A stretch of DNA of 21,959 nucleotides from Planctomycetota bacterium (GTDB lineage: Bacteria; Planctomycetota; Brocadiia; JAJRTI01), in assembly GCA_024278415.1 (NCBI GenBank), contig JAJRTI010000250.1, positions 1 through 21,959 on the forward strand, given 5' to 3'. Shown one piece after another: positions 6,099-13,319 of this stretch. How positions within the stretch are numbered: position 1 is the first letter of the stretch; every line of letters begins with the position of its first letter. The position numbers and the translations under genes were made by a program. Below the pieces are notes generated by a model. The model did not search any database and had not been told where the DNA came from. It saw only the letters and a program-made list of their open reading frames with translations.

Positions 6099-7373
6099 GT
6101 GAAATTCAGACTGGTGGCCTTGATAGGCGCGGCTCTCTGGTTCGCCAGTGGTGTCGCGGACGCGGCCGACGCCGGCCCGCAGAACCTGGCTTCGTGCACG
6201 GACACGTTGTTCCTGCTGCTGGGCGCGGTCATGATTCTGGCCATGCACGCGGGGTTCGCGTTCCTCGAGGTCGGATCGGTTCGGAGCAAGAACCAGGTGA
6301 ACGCTCTGAACAAGATTCTCTGTGAATGGTCATTCTCCACACTGTTGTATTTCCTCATCGGCTATCGCATCTCCTACGGCATCTCGCTGCTTGGGCCGCC
6401 GCAGCAGGTGGGCGGGCCGAACGGAGTGGAATACGTGCGGTTCTTCTTCTTGTTGGGGTTCGCCGCGTGCATTCCGGCCATCATCTCCGGCGGCGTGGCG
6501 GAACGGGCCAAGTTCTGGACCAACGCGCTGGCCGGCGCGCTGTTCGTCGGGTTCGCGTATCCGCTCATCGAGAGCGTCACGTGGGGCCAATACAACTCGT
6601 GGTTCGGGTCGGCCCAAGGCTGGCTGAGCCAGAAGTTTGGCGCGCCGTTCCACGACTTCGCGGGCTCGGTCGTCGTGCACGCGACGGGCGGGTGGCTCGC
6701 CCTGCCCGCGATCTTCCTGCTGGGCGCGCGGTATCGACGCTATGAGACGGACACGATCAAAGTCAGCAGCATCCCCTTCCTCGCCTTGGGCAGTTGGATC
6801 CTGATCGTCGGTTGGTTCGGGTTCAACGTCATGAGCGCGCAGCGAATCGGAGGCATCTCCGGGCTGGTGGCGATCAACTCGCTCATGGCCATGGTGGGCG
6901 GTGCGATCGCCGCGCTATTCGTCTCCAAGAACGACGCGGGCTTCGTGCACAACGGCGCGCTGGCCGGCCTGGTGGCGGTCTGTGCGGGGTCGGACCTGTA
7001 CCACCCCATTTCTGCTCTAGTTGTGGGCGCGGTCGCCGGCGTGATCTTCGTGTTGCTGTTCCAAGTGGAGACCGGGGCATGGCGGATCGACGACGTGCTG
7101 GGCGTGTGGCCGCTGCACGGCGTGTGCGGTGCGTGGGGCGGCGTGGCCGCCGGCATCTTCGGGCAGACCGCGCTGGGCGGGCAGGGAGGCGTCGCCTTCC
7201 CCTCGCAACTTCTTGCCACCGCGGCTATCTTGCTCTTCTGCCTCGTCACGAGTACAGTCGTTTACGGATGCCTGAAGCTCACGGTGGGCATCCGGCTCAA
7301 ACCGCACGAGGAACTCATTGGCGCCGACCTCGCTGTGCACATGATCCAGGCGAGTCCGGAAGAAGCGCTGTAA
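6099..7373 (+). CDS. amt: Ammonium transporter, Amt/MEP family
   Basis: A 424-residue inner-membrane channel that conducts ammonium/ammonia for assimilation. GTG 6099 is chosen because AAGGAG (6086-6091) lies seven bases ahead and the protein then begins with a signal peptide (VKFRLVALIGAALWFASG, cut near ADA), as in many Amt proteins. About eleven membrane segments follow. Family signatures are present: LAMHAGFAFLEVGSVRSKN near the N-terminus, SGGVAERAKFW, WFGFNVMSAQ, and the twin pore histidines in FAGSVVVHATGG (His194) and WPLHGVCGAWGG (His340). The C-terminal tail ends in GADLAVHMIQASPEEAL. A sigma-54 type promoter lies about 195 bases upstream and the PII gene follows after 42 bases, so the pair is likely co-transcribed and the PII protein its gate. 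The order amt then PII is the reverse of enterobacterial glnK-amtB. Confidence 0.95.
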   Translation: MKFRLVALIGAALWFASGVADAADAGPQNLASCTDTLFLLLGAVMILAMHAGFAFLEVGSVRSKNQVNALNKILCEWSFSTLLYFLIGYRISYGISLLGPPQQVGGPNGVEYVRFFFLLGFAACIPAIISGGVAERAKFWTNALAGALFVGFAYPLIESVTWGQYNSWFGSAQGWLSQKFGAPFHDFAGSVVVHATGGWLALPAIFLLGARYRRYETDTIKVSSIPFLALGSWILIVGWFGFNVMSAQRIGGISGLVAINSLMAMVGGAIAALFVSKNDAGFVHNGALAGLVAVCAGSDLYHPISALVVGAVAGVIFVLLFQVETGAWRIDDVLGVWPLHGVCGAWGGVAAGIFGQTALGGQGGVAFPSQLLATAAILLFCLVTSTVVYGCLKLTVGIRLKPHEELIGADLAVHMIQASPEEAL

Positions 7374-7415
7374 CCCAAACGCCTCGCGCGGCGAACCCAT
7401 CGGAGAACCGACCCC

Positions 7416-7757
7416 ATGAAAATGATTGTCGCCATCATTCAGCCAGAGAGGCTCGACGCGGTCAAAGAAGCCCTGTTCCACGCGGAGGTGCACAAGATGA
7501 CCGTGAGCCGCGTCCGCGGCTGCGGCCAGCAGAAGGGGTATGCCGAAAGCTACCGGGGCCAGATTCGAGCCGTCAACTTGTTGGAGAAAGTGCGCCTGGA
7601 GATCGCGGTGAACGACAACTTTGTGGAGCCCACGATCCAGGCGATTATCAAGGGAGCGAGGACGGAGCAGATCGGCGACGGCAAGATATTCGTCATGCCC
7701 CTGGAGGAGTGCGTCCGCATCCGAACCACCGAGACAGGATCGCCGGCCATCGGGTGA
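7416..7757 (+). CDS. glnK: Nitrogen regulatory protein PII (GlnK/GlnB family)
   Basis: A 113-residue trimeric signal protein that senses ATP/ADP and 2-oxoglutarate and, next to amt, most likely plugs the ammonium channel. It aligns without gaps to E. coli GlnB through residue 59: [31 protein letters not shown], and later [18 protein letters not shown] and VRIRTTETG. Ligand-site residues Thr29, Gly37, Gln39 and Lys58 are kept. The T-loop reads [15 protein letters not shown]: Tyr46 is present, but position 51, the uridylylated Tyr of enteric PII, is Arg. Control by GlnD-type uridylylation at the usual site is therefore not possible, and control by ligand binding alone is more likely. ATG 7416 has GGAG (7402-7405) ten bases ahead. 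GlnK rather than GlnB is inferred from the amt linkage. Confidence 0.93.
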   Translation: MKMIVAIIQPERLDAVKEALFHAEVHKMTVSRVRGCGQQKGYAESYRGQIRAVNLLEKVRLEIAVNDNFVEPTIQAIIKGARTEQIGDGKIFVMPLEECVRIRTTETGSPAIG

Positions 7758-7770
7758 GCCGCACCCAATG

Positions 7771-7783
7771 CCTGCCTGGCAGG
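7771..7783. terminator. Small hairpin between convergent genes
   Basis: CCTGC (7771-7775), loop CTG, GCAGG (7779-7783) lies in the 49-base gap between the PII gene and the convergent glycosidase gene. It could mark transcript ends for both, but the stem is short and no T-tract follows. Confidence 0.25.
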
Positions 7784-7806
7784 TGGAATTCAGGCGTTCG
7801 ACGCCG

Positions 7807-10800
7807 CTAGTGCACTTTCTGTGGCTCGACCGCCACCAGCATCGGCGCCATCGGCTCCAGGAAGATCTCCTTGCCCACGGGCATGCCGGTCAGCAAATTC
7901 ATGCCCCCCACGGGTTTGCCGTCAAGCTGCAAGCGCACGGTGGCCGCCACGCGAGTGTGGTTGCAGAGGTTGACGATCCACCGGCCTTGGCGCCGCGCGT
8001 AGCGCACCTCGACGCCCCACGCGGAATTCCCCCGGCCATCCGTCGCGCGGACGCGGCGCTCGACGCCCCACTGCGACATGAGCGACTCGAACGCTTGGTG
8101 CAGTTCGGCGCTTGTCTCCGGCCTTGCGATGCGCTCGCCCACCTGCCGCGCCGGCTTGCGTGCGCGTTTGTACTCGTCGAAGCCGAAACACTCGCCCACG
8201 CAGACCACCTTGCCTCCCGCGGCTTTGAACTTCGCCAGGGCGGCCAGCGACGCATCCGGCACGTGCGTCGCTTGGGGCACAACGATTACCTTGGCGCTCC
8301 TCAAGGGCAGCGGAGTCTCGCCGGCCGCGTCGCGCGCAAGTTGGCGTTCGGTCACGAATCCCAAGGGCACGCCTAAGAAGCTGAGCGCCTCGTACGCCTC
8401 GCATACCGCGCTGTCGTGTGAGTTGCCCTGCACGATCGAGGCCAGCGACCAGAACACGAGGATCTGCGGGCGCACGCGCTGGAGCGCGGTGACTTGCGGC
8501 GCGAGCCGGTTCAAGTCGAGACACGCCCGGCCCACAGCCTCCGCACTGTCCGGCCGGTGCATGATGCTGCCCGCTGCGCTCGACGCGGGGTTGTACGTCC
8601 GCTGCCACACCCAGATCGTGGTTGCGCTCTGTCCGTGCACGGCCTCCTGCCACAGCGTGCTGTACACGTGCTGGGGCGGGATCACATCGAGGTCGCGGTC
8701 GACGATGATGTGGTTCTCGGAATTGAAGATTGGCTTGTCCGCGACGCTCCGCTGGAAGTCGCAGGCCATGTTCGCTCGCAGCCACCCGCTCGTCCACTCG
8801 CCCCGCCGGCGGTACCAGCGGCAGAGGTCGTTGCCGTTGATCTGGCTCAGTTGGCCGAACAACTCTGGGGAGACGCTCCAGATGCCGTGCAGGCTCTTGC
8901 GGAAGTGCGCGCTCATCATGATCTTCGCATGCACCGGCACGCGCGGGGCCATGCTGTGGATCACGTCGGCCATCCACTTGTGGAACGCGGCGAATTGCTC
9001 TTGGTTGAACAACGTGAAGTCGTAGGCCAGCGGGCCCGCCCCGTACTTATTGCCGGCCGGCACCGGCACGTCCTGGAAGCTGGCGTACTTCGATCCCCAT
9101 CGCCGGTTGAGAGTGGCCACGTCGCCATGCTTCTTGCGCAGCCACTCACGCCACATCGCAGGAATATACCGGCACTTGCTTAGCTTCACGTCGATGGGTT
9201 CGTTGCTGAGGCAAAGGCTGTGCAGCGCGGGGTGGTCCTTGATGCGGGGAATGACGCGGCGCAGGAATTTTTCGAGCACACCGCGGGCTTCGGGCGCGTG
9301 CACGCAATACTTGAAGAAGCCGCCGGAACAGTCCTTCAGGTGCGGCCACTTCTCCAGCGCCCACTGCGGGCAGTAGTGGGGGCTCAGCAGCAGGTTCACG
9401 GCCACGTTCGCCTTGGCCGCGCGGTCGCACACGGCCAGGAAATCGTTGATCGCCGCATCGCTGACCACGCCTTCCTTCGGCAGCACGCTGCGGGGCCCGA
9501 ACTCGATCTGGATCATGTTGCAGCCGTATGCGGGGAACTTCTCCACGTCCTTGCGCACTTGCCCGAAGTGGCCATACCCGACGAAGAAGAACGGCCTCGA
9601 CTGTGGCGGCGCTTTCTGGGAAGCGAGCCATTGGTCGCCAATAAACGACGGCCCATCGATGCGTAACGGCTGTGTGGTGTAACGCTGCGTTCTGAGTGCG
9701 GGGCCTCGCCCGGCGAGGAGGGCCTGGGCTTGCGCTATCCGTCGCCGCGCCAGGTTCTCCATGACGACAGCCGCGTCCCATGCGCGGTCCGCGTGGTCAT
9801 TGGCCAAATCCTCCTGCGCCCAGCGCGAGAAGTTCTCCAACACCGTCAGCGTCACACGGGGGTAGGCGTCGAGCCGCTTCTCCGCCAGCGAGTCCACGAG
9901 CCTCCGCAGTCGCCCGGCCAACGCGCCCACCAAATCGATCTGCCGCGAAATGCTTTCCTTCGTATACAGGCGGACGCGTCGGCTCCCGCGAGCGAGCGTG
10001 CGGTTGCCCTGCAACAGCACCGCTTCGATCTCGTACTCGCCGTTTTCCTCGGCTTCGATCGCCGCCTCGAACCGGATGCGCCAAGCGCCGGCCTTTAGGT
10101 CGAGCGTGGCCTCCCCTTTCGCGGCCAGCTTGCCGGCCGGATCCATGAGCCGCACACGCACGAGCGCGTTCGGTATGTCTTTCGGCAAGTACGCGGCCCC
10201 ATCCGCGCGGAAGCCACCGCTGCTAAAGTAGCAGGCTTCGGGCGGGTACTTGCTCGGCGCCCAGTATGGTTCGACCGCGCCATACCGGCTTGGCTTCGCG
10301 GGCCTCATCCACGGGCCTATCTCGATGATCGCTTGATCGTGGGCGGCCCTATCCACATACGGCGACGCGTCCCAGCCCTCTTCGAGCTTGATGTCGTCCA
10401 CCCAGAAGCCCCCAGTGGGGCTCTCCGTGACAATCATGAACGGGATGCTCGTCTCATCGGACTTCGTCACGAACGACTGCTGCACGCGCACCCACTTCCC
10501 GCGTGTGGGATAGAACTGGCAGCGCACGCGCCAGCCCGTGGCTCCGCCCACCCAAGCCGTGCCTGGGTTCTGGCTCATCACAAACGCCGATACGGTGTAG
10601 GGAGTGTCCGGCTTGACCCTGATCCCCCCTACCACGCCAAACCACCCGTACACCTGCGCGCCGAAGGGCGTGCCGTTCGTGAACTTGATCGACCGCTGGC
10701 CGCTGTGCGCGACCGTGTCGTCGATCGTCATGGCCGCGTCCGTGTTGCGCTTGTCTAACATCCAAAACTTGGGCCGCACGCCATCGACAATTTCGAACGA

Positions 10801-11400
10801 GGAATTGGGCACGAGGTTCTCACGCCGGCCTTGCGGGGTGACCACGAGCCGCGCGGTTCCGGTGCCGATGGGGAGCGTGGCCACAAACGGCGACGCGGCC
10901 GGCCCTCTCTCGAGTTGTACATCGTCCACCCACAGAGCTTCGGTCGGGCTTTCCGTGAGGATCATGATCGAGACCGAGCGTTCGCCGGCCTGGGTCTTGA
11001 AACTGCCTGACACGCGCCGCCAGCCCTGAGTCTTCGCCGGGAAAGCCACGCGGCAGCCCCACTTGCCGATCCATGCCCTGCCGCCGGCCTCGGTCTTCAC
11101 GTAACACGACACGGTGTACTGCCGGTTCGGAAGCACGTCGACCCGTTGGACAAGACTGCTGTACACGTGTGGCGACTGGGGCGAGAGGTTGGTCAGCTTC
11201 AGCGAATACCTGCCCGACCGCGCGACCGTGGCATCGACGGTGAACGACGCCTTGGCCCGGCCCTGGCGCCAATTCCAGTACAGCGGCTTGCCCTTCGAGA
11301 CCAGTTCGAAGCTGGGGTTGCTCAGCAGGTTGCGCTCGACGGCCTGCGCATGAGCGACAAACCAGGCGAGCGCCGCGGCTATGACAACGCGATACGGCAT
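7807..11400 (-). CDS. Secreted GH42-like glycoside hydrolase with two CBM4/9 modules
   Basis: A 1197-residue exported enzyme, probably cutting beta-linked galactosides or other plant/algal glycans. A signal peptide (1-20, ending AHAQA) leads into two carbohydrate-binding modules of CBM4/9 type. These are about 21-173 and 193-349, each with N-NPSFE or NSSFE, a -SGRYSLKLT-like strand and a closing WVDD-LE. A beta-rich linker and a helical segment (about 480-565) follow. The clan-A TIM barrel (about 600-960) has CLSNEP with the predicted acid/base Glu734 and IFNSENHII with the predicted nucleophile Glu895. A Rossmann-like A4-beta-galactosidase trimerisation domain (about 975-1085: QILVFWSLASIVQG) and a small C-terminal beta domain end the protein. 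AAGAGGTG stands just before ATG 11400. Substrate cannot be told, and the barrel diverges from classical GH42 enough that another GH-A family is possible. It appears monocistronic. Confidence 0.85.
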   Translation of the reverse strand: MPYRVVIAAALAWFVAHAQAVERNLLSNPSFELVSKGKPLYWNWRQGRAKASFTVDATVARSGRYSLKLTNLSPQSPHVYSSLVQRVDVLPNRQYTVSCYVKTEAGGRAWIGKWGCRVAFPAKTQGWRRVSGSFKTQAGERSVSIMILTESPTEALWVDDVQLERGPAASPFVATLPIGTGTARLVVTPQGRRENLVPNSSFEIVDGVRPKFWMLDKRNTDAAMTIDDTVAHSGQRSIKFTNGTPFGAQVYGWFGVVGGIRVKPDTPYTVSAFVMSQNPGTAWVGGATGWRVRCQFYPTRGKWVRVQQSFVTKSDETSIPFMIVTESPTGGFWVDDIKLEEGWDASPYVDRAAHDQAIIEIGPWMRPAKPSRYGAVEPYWAPSKYPPEACYFSSGGFRADGAAYLPKDIPNALVRVRLMDPAGKLAAKGEATLDLKAGAWRIRFEAAIEAEENGEYEIEAVLLQGNRTLARGSRRVRLYTKESISRQIDLVGALAGRLRRLVDSLAEKRLDAYPRVTLTVLENFSRWAQEDLANDHADRAWDAAVVMENLARRRIAQAQALLAGRGPALRTQRYTTQPLRIDGPSFIGDQWLASQKAPPQSRPFFFVGYGHFGQVRKDVEKFPAYGCNMIQIEFGPRSVLPKEGVVSDAAINDFLAVCDRAAKANVAVNLLLSPHYCPQWALEKWPHLKDCSGGFFKYCVHAPEARGVLEKFLRRVIPRIKDHPALHSLCLSNEPIDVKLSKCRYIPAMWREWLRKKHGDVATLNRRWGSKYASFQDVPVPAGNKYGAGPLAYDFTLFNQEQFAAFHKWMADVIHSMAPRVPVHAKIMMSAHFRKSLHGIWSVSPELFGQLSQINGNDLCRWYRRRGEWTSGWLRANMACDFQRSVADKPIFNSENHIIVDRDLDVIPPQHVYSTLWQEAVHGQSATTIWVWQRTYNPASSAAGSIMHRPDSAEAVGRACLDLNRLAPQVTALQRVRPQILVFWSLASIVQGNSHDSAVCEAYEALSFLGVPLGFVTERQLARDAAGETPLPLRSAKVIVVPQATHVPDASLAALAKFKAAGGKVVCVGECFGFDEYKRARKPARQVGERIARPETSAELHQAFESLMSQWGVERRVRATDGRGNSAWGVEVRYARRQGRWIVNLCNHTRVAATVRLQLDGKPVGGMNLLTGMPVGKEIFLEPMAPMLVAVEPQKVH

Positions 11401-11454
11401 GGGTCACCTCTTGTCCAAATCGGTGCAAGCAAAGCGGGCTGGGTCCACAATCGA

Positions 11455-11482
11455 GTGGCGGAAGGCCTTCGCCTTCCGCCAC
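11455..11482. repeat. Perfect 12-bp hairpin with CTTC/GAAG loop
   Basis: GTGGCGGAAGGC (11455-11466), loop CTTC, GCCTTCCGCCAC (11471-11482) form a perfect stem, enclosed by a further 6-bp pair CAATCG (11448-11453) and CGATTG (11490-11495). On the minus strand the loop is GAAG closed by C-G, a stable tetraloop. It lies upstream of the glycosidase and downstream of the protease gene, so it may end the protease transcript. The same GGC-CTTC-GCC tip recurs at 12894-12913. Confidence 0.45.
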
Positions 11483-11504
11483 GACTGACCGATTGTCTCA
11501 ACAT

Positions 11505-11524
11505 CGGAATGCGAAAGCATTCCG
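11505..11524. terminator. GAAA-loop hairpin downstream of the protease gene
   Basis: CGGAATGC (11505-11512), loop GAAA, GCATTCCG (11517-11524) form a perfect 8-bp stem about 100 bases past the minus-strand protease stop. There is no T-tract, so a terminator role is a guess. Apart from this and the neighbouring 12-bp hairpin, 11401-11622 shows nothing else clear. Confidence 0.3.
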
Positions 11525-11622
11525 CTCCAACTTCGGGCGGGTTCCATGCGGCCGACTCCGGCTGCATTCGTCTGCCCGCTCTGCCATCCCGGGTCACGGT
11601 CCACTGTTTCGCGGAGCCGCGC

Positions 11623-12447
11623 TCACCCCCTGCTCCGCAGCAGAAAGAAGACGGTGATCGCGTTGTGGGTCATGTGGATGGCGATGGGTGCGGCAAGTGT
11701 CTTGGTGCGGTGGAACGCCCACGCCAGGAGCAGGCCCAGCAAGAAGATGGGCAGCACGGCCAGAGCGGAAACGTGCAAAACCGAAAACATCGCGGCACTC
11801 AAGAACATGGCGCGCCGGGGGCCAACGTTCTCTCGTAACGCCGAGAAGAGGAAGCCTCTGAAGAGAAGTTCCTCGGTGATCGGCGCGGCCACAATCACAA
11901 TCGCGGCCACCGTCGCCAGTAAGCCCAGGGAAGTCTCCTGGGCGACCATATCCACGACCGCTTGGTCATCCAGCCGCTCGCCAATTTTCACGGCGACCAC
12001 GCGAATCAACTTCACCGCCCCCATGAGCAGGGGACAGAAGCACGCATAGAGCGCAACACCCCACACCACGTTGTGAACGGCGTTTTCCTGGCTCAGCCCG
12101 AAGTCCTTCAGGCGCTTGCCTCGCCTCAACTCGCCCAGCAGCACCACGTAGAAACAGACCACGACGTGAGCGAACGTCAGGGACAACATGTCCGCAACCT
12201 TGGAGGCGTTTTCGGGCATGTTCTTTGGCGCCAAGACCCTGCCACTCAGGCTCGCCAGACCCAGTACGCCAACGTAGAACACGGCGACCCGGAGGAGATC
12301 CCCGTACGTCCACAGTTGCGTTTCCGCCGGTTCGAGCGCGTATGACCTGGCAGACCTCAGCAGGATGGCCGCGTAAACGAACATCGCGGCCACGCCGAAT
12401 GCGACCGTGATCATCGCCGCAATGTAAGACAGCTCCAGCCAGCTCAT
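11623..12447 (-). CDS. CPBP-family intramembrane metalloprotease (CAAX/Abi type)
   Basis: A 274-residue polytopic membrane protein with seven or eight hydrophobic segments. The C-terminal half carries the three motifs of the CPBP/Abi (Rce1-like) glutamic/metallo-protease family: EELLFRG with Glu192, Glu193 and Arg197, FSVLH (Phe221 and His225), and HMTHN (His258 and Asn262). All predicted active-site residues are present. Such proteins cut substrates within the membrane; in bacteria some give bacteriocin immunity and most have no known target. Its ATG overlaps the yjbQ stop by four bases (ATGA), so the two are translationally coupled. The substrate is unknown. Confidence 0.9.
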   Translation of the reverse strand: MSWLELSYIAAMITVAFGVAAMFVYAAILLRSARSYALEPAETQLWTYGDLLRVAVFYVGVLGLASLSGRVLAPKNMPENASKVADMLSLTFAHVVVCFYVVLLGELRRGKRLKDFGLSQENAVHNVVWGVALYACFCPLLMGAVKLIRVVAVKIGERLDDQAVVDMVAQETSLGLLATVAAIVIVAAPITEELLFRGFLFSALRENVGPRRAMFLSAAMFSVLHVSALAVLPIFLLGLLLAWAFHRTKTLAAPIAIHMTHNAITVFFLLRSRG

Positions 12448-12848
12448 CGCGCCTGTCCGCCTACAGCTTGGACCCAGACCTTTCGGCTGCGAGGGCCGTC
12501 GAATTCACAGAAGTAGATCCCCTGCCATGTGCCAAGCTGGAGCCGGCCATCTTCAATCGGCACAGCCTCCGAAGCTCCCACCATCACCGCCTTGATGTGC
12601 GAGTCCGAGTTGCCTTCCATGTGCGTGTACCCGGCCGACTCGGGCACGAGTTGGCTCAGCATCGCCTCGATGTCGCGGGCGACCGAGGGGTCTGCACTCT
12701 CGTTGATCGTAACCGCAGCCGTCGTGTGCGGCACAAAGACGTAGCACACGCCGGATTGCACTCCTGTCTCATCGAGCGCGCGCTGAACATCCGGGGTGAT
12801 GTCGAGCATTTGCGTGCGCGAGTGGGTGCGGATTGTGATGGCAGTCAC
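12444..12848 (-). CDS. yjbQ: YjbQ/UPF0047 family protein
   Basis: A 134-residue soluble protein of the YjbQ (UPF0047) family. Members form beta-rich trimers; E. coli YjbQ has weak thiamine-phosphate synthase activity, and the true role is unsettled. Full-length match: VCYVFVPHTTAAVTINE (His41, Glu50), GYTHMEGNSDSHIKA (His76, His84, candidate metal-binding residues) and LGTWQGIYFCEFDGPR near the C-terminus. The start is GTG at 12846-12848, with AGGAG (12858-12862 on the minus strand) nine bases ahead. It overlaps the downstream membrane protease gene by four bases. No thiamine gene is nearby, so context gives no support for a thiamine role. Confidence 0.92.
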   Translation of the reverse strand: MTAITIRTHSRTQMLDITPDVQRALDETGVQSGVCYVFVPHTTAAVTINESADPSVARDIEAMLSQLVPESAGYTHMEGNSDSHIKAVMVGASEAVPIEDGRLQLGTWQGIYFCEFDGPRSRKVWVQAVGGQAR

Positions 12849-12893
12849 GCGGCGAGGCTCCTAGTGCAGTCATGGCCCGCAGCCAAGCAGGAG

Positions 12894-12913
12894 CGGACGG
12901 CCTTCGCCGTCCG
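12894..12913. repeat. 8-bp hairpin with CTTC/GAAG loop
   Basis: CGGACGGC (12894-12901), loop CTTC, GCCGTCCG (12906-12913) form a perfect stem, with a possible extra G-T pair. It shares the GGC-CTTC-GCC tip with 11455-11482 while the rest of the stem differs. Located 45 bases upstream of yjbQ. Confidence 0.4.
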
Positions 12914-13166
12914 TCGAAACGCAAAGGTGTTCCGACTGATCCCCTGATGGGAACAACCCATGGTACAAGTCCGCCCGCAGTGGATCAAGCGGGGCGAGTT
13001 GGGGGACGAGACACCGCGGGCATCGCGGCGGATGACTTGCGAGCCAGCCGCGATTCTGGCATCATCACATCATGTGCGCCTGGCCTTGCGCTTGGAATTG
13101 GCGCAGAACATCGCGAAGTGCAGCATTCCACAAGTCCGTATAGCCACGTGGCGAGATCCGCTGTTG

Positions 13167-13245
13167 GTAGCACGCACGCCAGTGCGTTCCGCCCTGGGGC
13201 TCTGCGGTGTGCCACGGTCCAGAGACGCTCTTACGAGCGTGCTAC
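13167..13245. repeat. REP/BIME-like structured repeat, copy 2
   Basis: GTAG (13167-13170), one base, then hairpin ACGCAC (13172-13177), loop GCCA, GTGCGT (13182-13187). At the far end is hairpin ACGCTC (13225-13230), loop TTAC, GAGCGT (13235-13240), one base, CTAC (13242-13245). The outer nine bases GTAGCACGC and GCGTGCTAC also pair. In the middle, CTCTG (13200-13204) pairs with CAGAG (13220-13224). Plan, spacing and the shared heptamer CTCTGCG match the element at 6-83, while the stem sequences differ. This is an inverted pair of GTAG-footed hairpins, as in BIMEs. Confidence 0.65.
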
Positions 13246-13319
13246 GAGCCCCCTCAATCCTCCACACGGACTTGCGGAATGCTGGGCAAGGTCTTTTGTC
13301 CTCCAGGGAGACACCCCTC

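Larger units (their letters stand above)
12849..13319. other. Divergent intergenic region, yjbQ / glycosyltransferase
   Basis: This is 471 bases without a believable gene. The frame of the downstream glycosyltransferase stays open back to 12960, but the translated part has no family similarity. It contains the yjbQ Shine-Dalgarno, a short hairpin (12894-12913) and the second BIME-like element (13167-13245) ending 74 bases before the glycosyltransferase start. No strong sigma-70 promoter stands out. Confidence 0.6.

Noticed and set aside
7758..7806. Classical intrinsic terminators at the convergent gene ends
   Set aside because: The hairpins at gene ends in this window lack a following T-tract, so they are recorded only as possible ends with low confidence.
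6794..7810. A 338-codon plus-strand open frame overlapping amt and the PII gene
   Set aside because: It runs through two genes with unmistakable family signatures in another frame; its product is Arg/Gly-rich without a domain.
7922..8977. Long alternative frames within the glycosidase gene (also 8494-9183 and 9146-9781)
   Set aside because: They are shadows of the 1197-residue enzyme, with Arg/Ala/Pro-rich translations and no motifs.
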